Shown here: positions 1 to 7,793 of the stretch, in pieces
How the letters are laid out: each line of letters starts with the position of its first letter
How positions within the stretch are numbered: position 1 is the first letter of the stretch
Origin: Clostridiales bacterium
GTDB taxonomy: Bacteria; Bacillota; Clostridia; Christensenellales; Pumilibacteraceae
Length of the DNA stretch: 64,000 nt
Direction: 5' to 3'
Assembly: GCA_022508365.1 (NCBI GenBank)
Contig: JAFLVH010000001.1
Location: 1 to 64,000 of the forward strand
Position numbers and translations under genes: made by a program
Notes under the pieces: generated by a model
Told to the model about the DNA's origin: nothing
What the model saw: the letters and a program-made list of their open reading frames with translations, nothing else
The model's database searches: none

Positions 1-53
1 ACGCGCGCACTGCACGCCGCGCAGCTCATTCCCGTTACCGAATACTGTTCCAT
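1..53 (-). CDS. copA: Copper-transporting P-type ATPase, N-terminus only (cut by window edge)
   Basis: Only the first 17 codons and part of the next are inside the window, too short for the ORF track. They read MEQYSVTGMSCAACSAR. The GMSCAAC stretch is the GMxCxxC metal-binding motif of a heavy-metal-associated (HMA) domain, which stands at the start of bacterial CopA Cu(I)-export ATPases. The ATG at 53 follows a GGAGGG ribosome binding site at 71-66 and lies 24 bases after the csoR stop, so the two genes form one minus-strand operon. The gene runs off the left edge. A stand-alone copper chaperone (CopZ) would carry the same motif and cannot be excluded. The csoR partner is seen directly; the assignment to an ATPase is inference. 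Confidence 0.72.
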   Translation of the reverse strand, partial: MEQYSVTGMSCAACSAR

Positions 54-77
54 ACAGTTATTTTGCCCTCCGAACGG

Positions 78-386
78 CTACTTCATAAGCTTTTGCAGGG
101 TGGAAACGAGCTCGTCGATAACTTCCTCGTTGCCCTCTTTTACATCACGCACCACGCAATTGTGAATGTGTCCCGCAATCAAATCCTTGTTAAAGGCGTT
201 TACCGCTGCATTTACCGCGGCGGACTGCACCAAAATTTCCGGGCAATACGCGTCACGCTCCACCATGGCGCGGATGCCGCGAATCTGTCCCTCTATGCGA
301 TTGAGCCTATTAATCAGCTTTTTGCGGTCCTCTTCGCCGCGCTCGGTCTTTTTGCAGCAGCACGATTTATCCTGTTCTTCTTCCAT
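78..386 (-). CDS. csoR: CsoR-family copper-sensing transcriptional repressor
   Basis: This 102-residue protein has the all-helical CsoR/RcnR (DUF156) pattern, with a 'LINRLNRIEGQIRGIRAMVE' first helix. The copper ligands fit the CsoR fingerprint exactly: Cys48, His73 and Cys77, with the same 25- and 4-residue spacing as in the Mycobacterium tuberculosis protein. Copper binding by this family releases the repressor from its operator and allows efflux genes to be expressed. An extra cysteine cluster (CCC) sits at residues 9-11 before the fold and is not part of the standard sensor site. The gene leads a csoR-copA operon, and its promoter carries two operator-like inverted repeats, so autoregulation is expected. 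Metal specificity is inferred from the ligand set and the HMA neighbour. Confidence 0.93.
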   Translation of the reverse strand: MEEEQDKSCCCKKTERGEEDRKKLINRLNRIEGQIRGIRAMVERDAYCPEILVQSAAVNAAVNAFNKDLIAGHIHNCVVRDVKEGNEEVIDELVSTLQKLMK

Positions 387-402
387 AACTCACCTCATGC
401 AA

Positions 403-456
403 ATATACCTATATGGGGTATATGCGCATTATATACCCCCATACGGTATTTGTCAA
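403..456 (-). promoter_or_regulatory. csoR promoter with two CsoR-type operators
   Basis: On the minus strand TTGACA (456-451), a 17-base spacer and TATAAT (433-428) form a perfect sigma-A promoter. An ATACC-N7-GGTAT inverted repeat (449-433) fills the spacer, and a second ATACC...GGGGTAT repeat (405-421) follows the -10 box. G/C-tract repeats flanked by AT are the usual CsoR operator shape. Repressor bound here would block the polymerase directly. Confidence 0.82.
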
Positions 457-480
457 GCGTTTTGTAAATTTTTTTCGCAC

Positions 481-512
481 AAAAAAGCCCCCGACTTAAT
501 CGAGGGCTCAAG
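481..512 (-). terminator. Intrinsic terminator of the M60 lipoprotein gene
   Basis: Arms AGCCCCCGA (486-494) and TCGAGGGCT (500-508) pair with one mismatch. On the minus strand they are followed by a run of T (complement of 480-486). It lies just after the stop codon at 518. Confidence 0.75.
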
Positions 513-517
513 CTAAA

Positions 518-3500
518 TCATTGGTATATTATAACGGAGTCGATGCCGACCTGCCCTGTACATCTTATTTCGACTTTGTGGCTGGCGTTTTGCATGGCGT
601 CGCTCAAGAATACAAGCGAGCCTGCGTTCGCCTTTAACTCTATGGAATTGACCTTGGCGCCGTCTATGTACACCTCATAGTTTTTGGCGAACATGGAGGA
701 CATCATAATTCCGAGGCGCGTGCCGGTAAACTCAAACTCAAGCTTGTTGCCCGAATGTCCCACATACACGTGTCCGAAGGATGACGGAGCCTGAGCGTAC
801 TCCCAATCGCCGGTGAAAACAAGGTTGGCGCTGTCGATTGATACCTTTGTTCCGCCGTTTATCTCCTGAATGTGCCACATCTCCAGCTCGCGGATGATGA
901 GGTAATTGCCCATCGACTCCGTAACCTCTATCTTGTAGTAGCGCATTTGCGTATCGGCAAAATCAAGGGTCTGGACAATTCCCGATCGTGTTAGATCCGC
1001 ATAGCTGTTTATCAACGTGTAATTTTCCCCGTCAAGGCTGGCGTAAAGCTTGAGCGCCTTAGGGAATTGCAGGTCGCTTCTGTTTTGGCTGTAAATGTAG
1101 AGGCGGTTAGCCGTATACACGGCGCCGAGATCTATAACCAAAGTAAACGGCGCAGCCTCTGTGGGTTTTCTGTTCATATGCAGCTGTTGCTGTCCGCCCA
1201 TATCCCTTATGCCGTCCACAACGACCGACAGATCGCCGCCGCCCCAGCTTGTTGTGTTGAGGAAGAGGTTTTCGCACTGGTCCTCTACAACGGACTGCTC
1301 ACCCACGCCGAGCTGAACGTTGTTTTGATAGTTGTAGCGGTATGTGCGCTTGTAGAAGTAGTCGCTTTGGAATTCGCTGTTGTCGGGGAATTCGTAGCTG
1401 CGCCTGTAGGCGTTTGCGTAAGGCTGAGTGTTATTTGTGACGGTGGGCTCTGTAAGCTGCACCTGCGTCAACGCGTTAAATTCCGCCTCCGAGCATCTGA
1501 CGCGCGAACCGCCGGAAATGCTGTAGTAATCCACCGCGCCGGTCTTATACGTTCTTCTAAGCGCTACGGCGGTGCCGGTTTGATCGCTGTAGGTGGCGTC
1601 GGTGTAGGAGTAGCCTTCGCTGTCCACGCCTTCAACCGCAAGGCCGTTTATGTCGCAATATTTTTCGCTGACTGTAAACATTGTTTCTGCCCACTGTTTT
1701 ATGCCAACGCCGATATAGGGGACCTTGCCGGTTTGCTGACCGCGTACAATAAGCACTTCTTTGATATACAACCAGTTTACTATCGAGCCGCCGCTTGTAT
1801 TAATAGTATAATTTGCGGTATTGCCGCCGCCTGCGTTTACGTTAACCGTGACGTTGCCGCGCACAAACTCGATATCGAAGTATGTTGCGGCATTAGCGGG
1901 ACGGAAGTATAGGCTGTCGTTGGAGTCCGCAATATTTGCGCCGAGCGCGTAATCTTTGCCGTCAAGCGAGTAGTACAGCGCGCAATTATAACGACCGCGC
2001 AAGTAAACACGGTATTTGCCGTCGTTTTCGATATACAGCTTGCCGTCAATCACATTAATAGTGTCTTGTAAAGGTTTAAAATAGAAGTCGGGTGCGTCAG
2101 GGTGCGCATTATGCTCGGCCTCGGTATTATTCCAGTACCAAATATCGGTATTTACTATTTGCGTTTGCGGGGGGTTGGAGTGATCGGTGCTGAGCGATGT
2201 GGTATAACCGGCAAAGCCGCCGTCAAACGCCTCCGTCGCGTCGGAATACATGTTTTCCTCGGAATACGTATAAATTGTGCGCTCCAGTACGGATTTGTTC
2301 AATTCCCTTGTGGGCTCGAATTCAAGCACCAGGTCTACGTCCGCAACGTTAAAGCTTCTGTCGTTTTTGGTTATTTCCAGGGTGACGATTATCTTGCCCG
2401 ATTTATTATTCGACGCGTCGGGAGTGTACGTAGCGGTGTCGCTGCCTGTTATAGCTATCGTGCCGTGTGCCGGCTGGGATATGCTTTTTACTCTGTAGGA
2501 AAAGCCGTCGGGAATGACAATGCTGCCGCTCTGGTACTGACCGCCGCTTGCGGTGTACTTAGTTAGGTCAATGGTAAACGGCTCGCCCGCCTTAATCAAA
2601 TAGGGCTGCATGGTGGTTATGTACTTCTTTTCGCCGTCGTAAACATAGCTTCTGCCCGTCTGGTACACGCACGAAACGGGTACGAACATGGGATACGATT
2701 TGTCGGCGTTGTCGGAAATTCCGGTGCCGCCCAAAATGTTGTTAAAGTAATAGTACATGTTGTTGTGCGTCACGTTTTGCCAGGCGTTCATGTACGCGGC
2801 ATAGGACTGACCGCCGCCCGCAACCTTGGCCTGAATAAAGTCGTTGGGCCCGAAGTTGTGGAGAAGCGTCGCGTACAAGGCGAGCCCCTGATTGCCGTTG
2901 CCGGGATTTTCGTTGGGCCTGGCTATTTTAAGCGTCTCCTCCAATGCCCAGGTAGCGCTGGTGTATCTGTTCCAGCCGCCGCCCAGTCCGTCGCCGCCGA
3001 AGTTACCTATTGTGCGCGCGGAGGAAATCTTGGTAAACAGCGCGTAGGACACAAGCGTCATCGCGTTGTTGGTAACCTCGCCGCCGTTGCCGACGCCATA
3101 GCCCTGGAAGTTGTGATGATACTCGTGGAAGTTGCCCCAAGCGCCCGACGTGACCATAAGATTGTAATCGAGCGAATTTGCCATCCAGCCTTCCGGGCAG
3201 TTGACCGAGCTTCTGCCGGGGAATGCAACAGCCGCACCCGCCGCAACAAACGGTTCAAAGAGCATGACTATTCCCTGATTGGAGCCAGTTGTAGTCACCT
3301 GTGAAATTTTTTCCCACAGAATAGCGGCCTTGTACAAGTCGTCATACGAAAACCTTTGCGCATTGGTTTTTGCGCCGGAGAGAAGCACGCCGTAATTCCA
3401 CACTTCCAAGTCAAAGTAGGGTGCGGAGCAGTATCGCTTTAGCCTGTTAAATTCGTCCTCTGTGGTGTAACCCAAAATAAAGTGCGGATATTCCACGCCG

Positions 3501-4438
3501 CCCGATATGGTCGCGGTATACTCCGCATTGTTGTTGCGGATGTAAAGCGGTCCGCCGAGGAAGGAGCCGACGTATGCGGTGTAAACGCCGTTTTCGAGTA
3601 CGGCGGTATTTTTGGTGACCTGCATGGTGTTGAGCAGATGCGGCATGCGCGGCATAGCCTTGCCCGCCCAAATATTGTTTGCCTGGCCGTTGTAAAGCGC
3701 CTGGCCTATATGTATGGTAAGACCGCCCGTTCTTTCCATGTCCTCTTCGCTGAGCTGAATCTTAATAACCTCGCCGGCGGGCGCGTAAATGCCGGTGACG
3801 CTGTAGCTGTTGTAGCCGCGCGGACGAATTGTTACCACCTTTTCCACGCCGGACTCCGAGTCGTTGACGTCGCCGTGGTAGTTGCCCACCGCCGCCGTGT
3901 GCTTATAAAGCTGCCTGCCGGTTTCTACGGGCTCCGCTCTGGTGCCGCTGTACAAAAAGCCGTTTTCGTCCATCCAGGTATAGCCGCCACCGCCCGCATT
4001 GGCAGTGCCGGTTGCGGTAAGAAAACTGGATTCGGATATGATTTCGTCTTGCGCTACACCGCCTTTATAGTTGGTGCCGTACACGGGATAGGACGCAAGT
4101 CCGCCGTCACGAGTGCCGGCAACAGGCTTGTTTCTTGCCACCTGCTTAGTCACCGTGCCGTAAAATCCCACCTCGGTGGTGGCTACGTAATCGTATGTAA
4201 ACGCGTCTTCGGGGCGCGTGCTCGGTCCGACCATTCCGGGATCGTCCGGCTTGTCGTCGGGGATGGTTTCGGTGGGCGGAGTCAAGTCGATTTCACCGCC
4301 GCCCTTGTTGCCGCCGCCCTTTTTGTCGTCGGCCTTGCCGCTGCACGCAACAAAGCTGAAGACCAAAACCAGCGCCAAGGCAATCACAATCACCTTGCGA
4401 CCGAAAGAAAACATTTTTTTAAGCTTTTTGGTGCCCAT
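518..4438 (-). CDS. Secreted M60-family (mucin-type) metallopeptidase lipoprotein
   Basis: The 1306-residue protein begins with a lipoprotein signal ending FVAC (Cys32), then a Gly/Asp-rich linker. Residues 438-442 read HEYHH, and Glu454 lies in GGEVTNN. This is the HExxH-x(8-24)-E zinc site of peptidase family M60 (PF13402), whose characterised members cut mucin-type glycoproteins. Later parts look like accessory modules: a discoidin/CBM32-like domain near residues 1080-1200 and a C-terminal beta domain of about 100 residues. The start ATG follows AGGAG at 4450-4446 with a 7-base gap. The gene stands alone between its own promoter and terminator. A role in host mucin attack at the cell surface is inferred from the family; the substrate is not shown by the sequence. 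Confidence 0.85.
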   Translation of the reverse strand: MGTKKLKKMFSFGRKVIVIALALVLVFSFVACSGKADDKKGGGNKGGGEIDLTPPTETIPDDKPDDPGMVGPSTRPEDAFTYDYVATTEVGFYGTVTKQVARNKPVAGTRDGGLASYPVYGTNYKGGVAQDEIISESSFLTATGTANAGGGGYTWMDENGFLYSGTRAEPVETGRQLYKHTAAVGNYHGDVNDSESGVEKVVTIRPRGYNSYSVTGIYAPAGEVIKIQLSEEDMERTGGLTIHIGQALYNGQANNIWAGKAMPRMPHLLNTMQVTKNTAVLENGVYTAYVGSFLGGPLYIRNNNAEYTATISGGVEYPHFILGYTTEDEFNRLKRYCSAPYFDLEVWNYGVLLSGAKTNAQRFSYDDLYKAAILWEKISQVTTTGSNQGIVMLFEPFVAAGAAVAFPGRSSVNCPEGWMANSLDYNLMVTSGAWGNFHEYHHNFQGYGVGNGGEVTNNAMTLVSYALFTKISSARTIGNFGGDGLGGGWNRYTSATWALEETLKIARPNENPGNGNQGLALYATLLHNFGPNDFIQAKVAGGGQSYAAYMNAWQNVTHNNMYYYFNNILGGTGISDNADKSYPMFVPVSCVYQTGRSYVYDGEKKYITTMQPYLIKAGEPFTIDLTKYTASGGQYQSGSIVIPDGFSYRVKSISQPAHGTIAITGSDTATYTPDASNNKSGKIIVTLEITKNDRSFNVADVDLVLEFEPTRELNKSVLERTIYTYSEENMYSDATEAFDGGFAGYTTSLSTDHSNPPQTQIVNTDIWYWNNTEAEHNAHPDAPDFYFKPLQDTINVIDGKLYIENDGKYRVYLRGRYNCALYYSLDGKDYALGANIADSNDSLYFRPANAATYFDIEFVRGNVTVNVNAGGGNTANYTINTSGGSIVNWLYIKEVLIVRGQQTGKVPYIGVGIKQWAETMFTVSEKYCDINGLAVEGVDSEGYSYTDATYSDQTGTAVALRRTYKTGAVDYYSISGGSRVRCSEAEFNALTQVQLTEPTVTNNTQPYANAYRRSYEFPDNSEFQSDYFYKRTYRYNYQNNVQLGVGEQSVVEDQCENLFLNTTSWGGGDLSVVVDGIRDMGGQQQLHMNRKPTEAAPFTLVIDLGAVYTANRLYIYSQNRSDLQFPKALKLYASLDGENYTLINSYADLTRSGIVQTLDFADTQMRYYKIEVTESMGNYLIIRELEMWHIQEINGGTKVSIDSANLVFTGDWEYAQAPSSFGHVYVGHSGNKLEFEFTGTRLGIMMSSMFAKNYEVYIDGAKVNSIELKANAGSLVFLSDAMQNASHKVEIRCTGQVGIDSVIIYQ

Positions 4439-4469
4439 TTAAGTACTCCTGTTGCTTTTTATATATGTC

Positions 4470-4498
4470 ATTATATCACATAAAGTTAAATAACACAA
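4470..4498 (-). promoter_or_regulatory. Promoter of the M60 lipoprotein gene
   Basis: TTGTGT (4498-4493), a 17-base spacer and TATAAT (4475-4470) read on the minus strand. TGA just before the -10 box gives an extended -10 element. Confidence 0.65.
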
Positions 4499-4537
4499 GA
4501 GATTTATACAGATATCGGATATCCTCAAAAAATAAGC

Positions 4538-4563
4538 GAGGCCGTATACAACCGACCTCGCCG
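4538..4563. terminator. Hairpin between the M60 gene and the AT-rich islet
   Basis: GCGAGG (4538-4543) and CCTCGC (4558-4563) can pair around a 14-base loop. On the minus strand a T-rich run follows closely; on the plus strand T6 comes about 10 bases later. It would insulate the M60 promoter from leftward transcription, but no minus-strand gene ends here, so its role is unclear. Confidence 0.4.
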
Positions 4564-4693
4564 TTATCGTGCTTTTTTGAATTTACGAATTGGGCTGCAT
4601 TTAGCCGATGAAAAACGTCTGACATCGGCGGTTGCCTTTTCACTTATAATATGCTATAATTATTGCACGACAAACAATAATTTAGAGGTAATA

Positions 4694-5056
4694 ATGTTTC
4701 ATATTTTCAAAGACCAAAATGAACGAATTGCGTATGGTGGCACCGCTTTTATCGAGCTTCAATATTGCAAATTGAAGGCGGGTACAAGATTAAATAAAAT
4801 CGTGGCGTTGCGTTCTATTCGGCATTGGCAAGATAATTCATTGTATGTCTATGTCACTGACATTGATAATTTTTTGGATCAATACCACGATATATTTCAA
4901 GGTGTCGATTGTAGTGGAATAAACTATTATTCGCCAAATCAGCTAAATGAAATAGTAGCAAAACTCGAAAGTAAAAAACCTGTTGACTATAGCGTGCTTT
5001 TAGAATGGTTAAAACAAGGCATTGAGCATAACGGCATTTATATATTAGGAATATAA
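4694..5056 (+). CDS. Hypothetical small protein, immunity-like
   Basis: This 120-residue soluble protein is not recognised. The ORF track starts at 4577, but ATG 4694 has AGAGG at 4684-4688 with a 5-base gap, and the upstream part of the ORF looks like intergenic sequence. It is the first of four plus-strand genes that are clearly AT-richer than the genes around them. The sequence is aromatic and acidic with no signal peptide, membrane segment or cysteine pair (LYVYVTDIDNFLDQYHDIF is typical). Such small AT-rich genes in tandem often encode polymorphic-toxin immunity proteins; that is only an analogy, and no toxin gene is visible nearby. Confidence 0.6.
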   Translation: MFHIFKDQNERIAYGGTAFIELQYCKLKAGTRLNKIVALRSIRHWQDNSLYVYVTDIDNFLDQYHDIFQGVDCSGINYYSPNQLNEIVAKLESKKPVDYSVLLEWLKQGIEHNGIYILGI

Positions 5057-5070
5057 ATTTCAATTTAACG
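5055..5070. repeat. AATTTCAATTTA short intergenic repeat, copy 1
   Basis: AAATTTCAATTTAACG follows the stop codon of the first islet gene. Close copies are at 5854-5869 and, on the other strand, 21501-21520. The core is nearly self-complementary. Confidence 0.45.
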
Positions 5071-5079
5071 AAGCAGTAA

Positions 5080-5469
5080 ATGAACAACTATTATTCAATT
5101 AAAAGTCCTGCCGATATAGATACTTTCATAGAAAAAACAAACGCTTTGCACGACGGGCATATCGTTGCAGTAGAGTACCGAAACAACGGTATAAAAATAT
5201 CCGGCGATGTTTATGAATTAAATTCCGAGTTGAAACAGTTAATAATTCGTGTTTTAATAACGAGTATCAAAGACGCTGTTCTGGAAATGGAATTTGAGAA
5301 CGTTTTAGAGTGGAAAATATCGCAAGCCGATAATGATATTTTAGAAGCTGGCGTTAGTTTTGATGAAAAAGGCTTTATTGTATGGGCAGACGGTGCTATT
5401 GATTTGAATAATGTACAGGGAAACGACTCATATGTAATTGCGAAAAAAATGAAGTGGCGTATTTTGTAA
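5080..5469 (+). CDS. Hypothetical protein, resembling a toxin-associated 'FHDS/LHDG' family
   Basis: This 129-residue protein has an N-terminal ALHDGHIVAVEY segment, alternating beta strands and a C-terminal AKKMKWRIL. From memory this pattern matches a common uncharacterised Bacillota family (FHDSxI...I..LRW) often found near secreted toxin genes; the match could not be tested. There is no signal peptide or transmembrane helix. The start ATG at 5080 lacks a clear Shine-Dalgarno sequence. It is 23 bases after the preceding stop, and that gap carries the AATTTCAATTTA repeat. It is probably co-transcribed with its neighbours. Confidence 0.58.
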   Translation: MNNYYSIKSPADIDTFIEKTNALHDGHIVAVEYRNNGIKISGDVYELNSELKQLIIRVLITSIKDAVLEMEFENVLEWKISQADNDILEAGVSFDEKGFIVWADGAIDLNNVQGNDSYVIAKKMKWRIL

Positions 5470-5522
5470 CACTTGCTTTCTGAATATTTCTACGAAAAAA
5501 TTTAATTTAGAGGAGTAATATA

Positions 5523-5846
5523 TTGGAGCCTTTATCATATCAACAATTTATAGATGAAATTAATAATTGTAAAATAATAAAAGCAGTATTTCTAATTGAG
5601 AATTATGCCCATTATAATAAATGCGTAATTAAAAGAGCAGCTGACATTTTTGATAATGGTAGCACCGCCGTTTATTATGATTATATTTCTGTTGAATTGA
5701 CAAAAGATTCGGAACATTATTCGTTTTTAAATAAATTTGACGAAGATGTAAAACTTTTCGATATGAAACGCAACGGAAAGTATACTTTAAAACAAATGTG
5801 GGATAGGATTAAGTTTATTACAATAGAATATGCCGTAAATGATTAG
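5523..5846 (+). CDS. Hypothetical small protein with TTG start
   Basis: This 107-residue soluble protein is not recognised. It starts with TTG at 5523, supported by a strong AGAGGAG at 5509-5515 with a 7-base gap; no ATG lies in a better position. The composition is AT-rich, acidic and aromatic, like the two genes before it, which suggests a common origin. No catalytic motif is seen. It could be a third member of the same immunity-like group, but there is no direct evidence. Confidence 0.55.
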   Translation: MEPLSYQQFIDEINNCKIIKAVFLIENYAHYNKCVIKRAADIFDNGSTAVYYDYISVELTKDSEHYSFLNKFDEDVKLFDMKRNGKYTLKQMWDRIKFITIEYAVND

Positions 5847-5853
5847 AACTATG

Positions 5854-5869
5854 AATTTCAATTTAGCGG
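5854..5869. repeat. AATTTCAATTTA short intergenic repeat, copy 2
   Basis: AATTTCAATTTAGCGG follows the stop of the third islet gene, in the same position relative to a stop as copy 1. Confidence 0.45.
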
Positions 5870-5895
5870 AAAATGATTTCCAAAAAATCCATATT

Positions 5896-5918
5896 CCACA
5901 CAGTTTATAACTGTGTGG
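5896..5918. promoter_or_regulatory. Palindrome copy 1, candidate operator of the XRE gene
   Basis: CCACACAGTT and AACTGTGTGG are perfect 10-base arms around TAT. It lies 8 bases upstream of the XRE ribosome binding site, where a self-repressor would bind. Three further copies follow the gene (6202, 6261, 6336). Confidence 0.6.
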
Positions 5919-5941
5919 AAGCAATAGGAGGAGCATATAAA

Positions 5942-6163
5942 ATGCAAAAACATCAAGATTTGCCGGAATTACATAACTTGTCGAATAATTTAATCAACCT
6001 TCGCAAGCAAAAAGGATTGACGCAACAGGAAGTATCGGCAAAGCTCAATATAACCTATCAATCATATCAGGCATACGAGCTTGGCTCAGCCACACCGTCT
6101 TTGATTAACTTTATCAAACTTGCCAAATTTTTCGACGTTTCATATAACAGTCTTTTGGAATAG
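5942..6163 (+). CDS. XRE-family helix-turn-helix regulator
   Basis: The ORF track begins at 5873, but ATG 5942 is preferred: AGGAGG at 5926-5931 precedes it, and the longer start would put a perfect palindrome inside the coding region. The resulting 73-residue protein is a single Cro/CI-type HTH domain (LRKQKGLTQQEVSAKLNITYQSYQAYELGSATPS), which is almost the whole protein. Such small regulators usually bind short palindromes as dimers. The 10-base-arm palindrome before the gene and the three copies after it are the obvious targets; this is inference. It is the last gene of the AT-rich islet and may control it. Confidence 0.85.
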   Translation: MQKHQDLPELHNLSNNLINLRKQKGLTQQEVSAKLNITYQSYQAYELGSATPSLINFIKLAKFFDVSYNSLLE

Positions 6164-6395
6164 TAATACAGTGTCGTAGTAACCGAATACTCATTAAGCC
6201 GCACACAGTTTAAAACTGTATGGATTGTAGTCGTCTTGATTGGGATAATGCGGTGTAACAACACAGTTTATAACTGTGTAGAACGTAATCGTCTTTGCGG
6301 TGCATATAATAGCTGTTACGTTAAGATGGTGTACTCACACAGTTTATAACTGTGGGGAATAACAACATTCTAAATTTTACTTATTTTTATATGCA
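6164..6395. repeat. Gene-free stretch with three palindrome copies
   Basis: Three copies of the CACAGTTTATAACTGTG palindrome lie at 6202-6223 (imperfect, TTTAAAACTGTATGG), 6261-6279 and 6336-6357, with about 58 and 76 bases between them. The second and third are followed by related tails (GTAGTCGTCTTG and GTAATCGTCTTT). No ORF with a ribosome binding site is visible here. A related core (ACAGTTTATAACTATAT) occurs inside the MITE-like element near 21640. Confidence 0.6.
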
Positions 6396-6428
6396 GTAAA
6401 AAACTCTCGATTGTTCGAGAGTTTTTAT
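6396..6428. terminator. Bidirectional terminator closing the helicase operon
   Basis: Arms ACTCTCGA (6403-6410) and TCGAGAGT (6415-6422) enclose TTGT, with A-runs before and T-runs after, so it works on both strands. It ends the minus-strand operon whose last stop is at 6475 and the plus-strand islet. Confidence 0.85.
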
Positions 6429-6474
6429 TATCACGATAGCATAAATTTTCTCTATGGAAAATCGCCTTTATCGC

Positions 6475-7791
6475 TCATGCTCTTTTTTTGCGTATTACAA
6501 GGTAAATAACAAACGCCGTTATGCCGGCGCCGACAACGCAAACGGACGCTATAGCTATCGCCTTCCACGTGCTATCGCCGTTTTCGTAAGCCGCAGCATC
6601 GAGCCGAGCGCTCTCCTCGCCTGTAGCGGACTCCGCATTGTCGGATACGGACAGCGTTCCGTCCGAAGCGATAGCATAGCCCGATGCCACCAGTTCGTTT
6701 ATTTCCTTTATGCTCTTTCCTGTCACGGCGTTGCACTTCATCACCTTGTCGGTGCCAACGTATATGATCTTTTGCGTGACGGCATTGGTGTACGGGTTGA
6801 CGGCGGTAATCGTATACTTGCCCTCTTCGGCAAACACGGCGCCGTCGCTTACAGCCACATTAAACCGAGTGTCCTCGACGATATCGGTGCCGTCGCTATT
6901 AAGCACCTCCTTTTTTACGGTCATGCTCAAGTACTTAGATTGCGCGACGCACTTAAAGCCCTTTTCGGTCGTGTTCTTGTTGTAAAGCTCCGCGTCGGTG
7001 TCAAGCTCGGTCGGGTAAACCATGCAGTCGCCGCTGCGGACCGAGAAGTAGCTTTCCAGCCTATAGTCAAACCAACTCCCGTTGGGGTCCATCCAGTCTG
7101 TCACCCAATTCCAGCCGGTCTTTTTATAGATTTCATAGCACAGAATGACGCGGTAATCGCCCTCTTCCAAAATGCTTATTTGCGTTTCGCCCACGCTCAA
7201 TCCCGCCAGAAAGTCAGTGTATGTGACAATGCTCTGTTTCCCCTTATGGTCGGTGCGCACAATCATGAGCATGCCGTGATGAAAGTCCGCTTTGTAATAA
7301 GGGTCGTCTATCCAACAATCTTGGACAACCGCCTTGTCGTCTGCAATCACCAGATTTTTATTTCCGTTAAGCTTGTTGATATCCTGGTCGAGCTTAAACC
7401 CAAAAGTCACCTCGCCGCTGTTTTTAAGATAGACGGGCATGTTCTCGCAATAGGCGTTTCGGCTGCTTGTAGTACTACCCGAAAATCCTTTAACATAGAA
7501 CGAGCCCAAAGCCCAGCCCTTGTGCGGATCGCCGTCCGGGATAAGCCCCATAATCGTTCCGGGCAGAGTGAGTAAGGTCCAAGGATTCCAACTGCTTTTG
7601 GTGTTGGGCTTATATCCGTTATCCTTGCCGCAGGGCACGACGGTGCCGAAGTAAGTGACGTTGTCTTCGGTCTCCGCGCTCGCAGGTTTTACGCTGCGGT
7701 TACACAAAAGAACAGAGCAAACGACGATTGCCGCCGCGATTAAGCAGGCAACCGAAATTTTGCCGAATAAACCGTTTTTGATTTTTGTCAT
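6475..7791 (-). CDS. Secreted, C-terminally membrane-anchored protein of unknown function
   Basis: The 438-residue product has a signal peptide (hydrophobic stretch about residues 12-30, likely cleavage after PASA). A beta-rich extracellular part with scattered Trp and Cys follows. A single C-terminal transmembrane helix (about 410-433) ends in the positive tail RKKRA, giving a type I topology. No LPxTG motif or known enzymatic domain is seen. GGAGGTG just before the ATG lies inside the last codons of the WYL gene, only 2 bases after whose stop it starts, so translation is coupled. It is the last gene before the terminator at 6403-6422. Its position suggests the helicase/MoxR/VWA unit has a surface or membrane output, or that WYL and this gene are a separate pair; the sequence cannot decide. 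Confidence 0.7.
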   Translation of the reverse strand: MTKIKNGLFGKISVACLIAAAIVVCSVLLCNRSVKPASAETEDNVTYFGTVVPCGKDNGYKPNTKSSWNPWTLLTLPGTIMGLIPDGDPHKGWALGSFYVKGFSGSTTSSRNAYCENMPVYLKNSGEVTFGFKLDQDINKLNGNKNLVIADDKAVVQDCWIDDPYYKADFHHGMLMIVRTDHKGKQSIVTYTDFLAGLSVGETQISILEEGDYRVILCYEIYKKTGWNWVTDWMDPNGSWFDYRLESYFSVRSGDCMVYPTELDTDAELYNKNTTEKGFKCVAQSKYLSMTVKKEVLNSDGTDIVEDTRFNVAVSDGAVFAEEGKYTITAVNPYTNAVTQKIIYVGTDKVMKCNAVTGKSIKEINELVASGYAIASDGTLSVSDNAESATGEESARLDAAAYENGDSTWKAIAIASVCVVGAGITAFVIYLVIRKKRA

Positions 7792-7793
7792 AA

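Noticed and set aside
5896-6357. CRISPR array
   Set aside because: The repeats are short palindromes with unequal spacing (about 305, 58 and 76 bases), one of them before a gene, and no cas gene is present.
6475-7791. Sortase-anchored (LPxTG) protein
   Set aside because: No LPxTG motif precedes the C-terminal helix; it is a simple membrane anchor.
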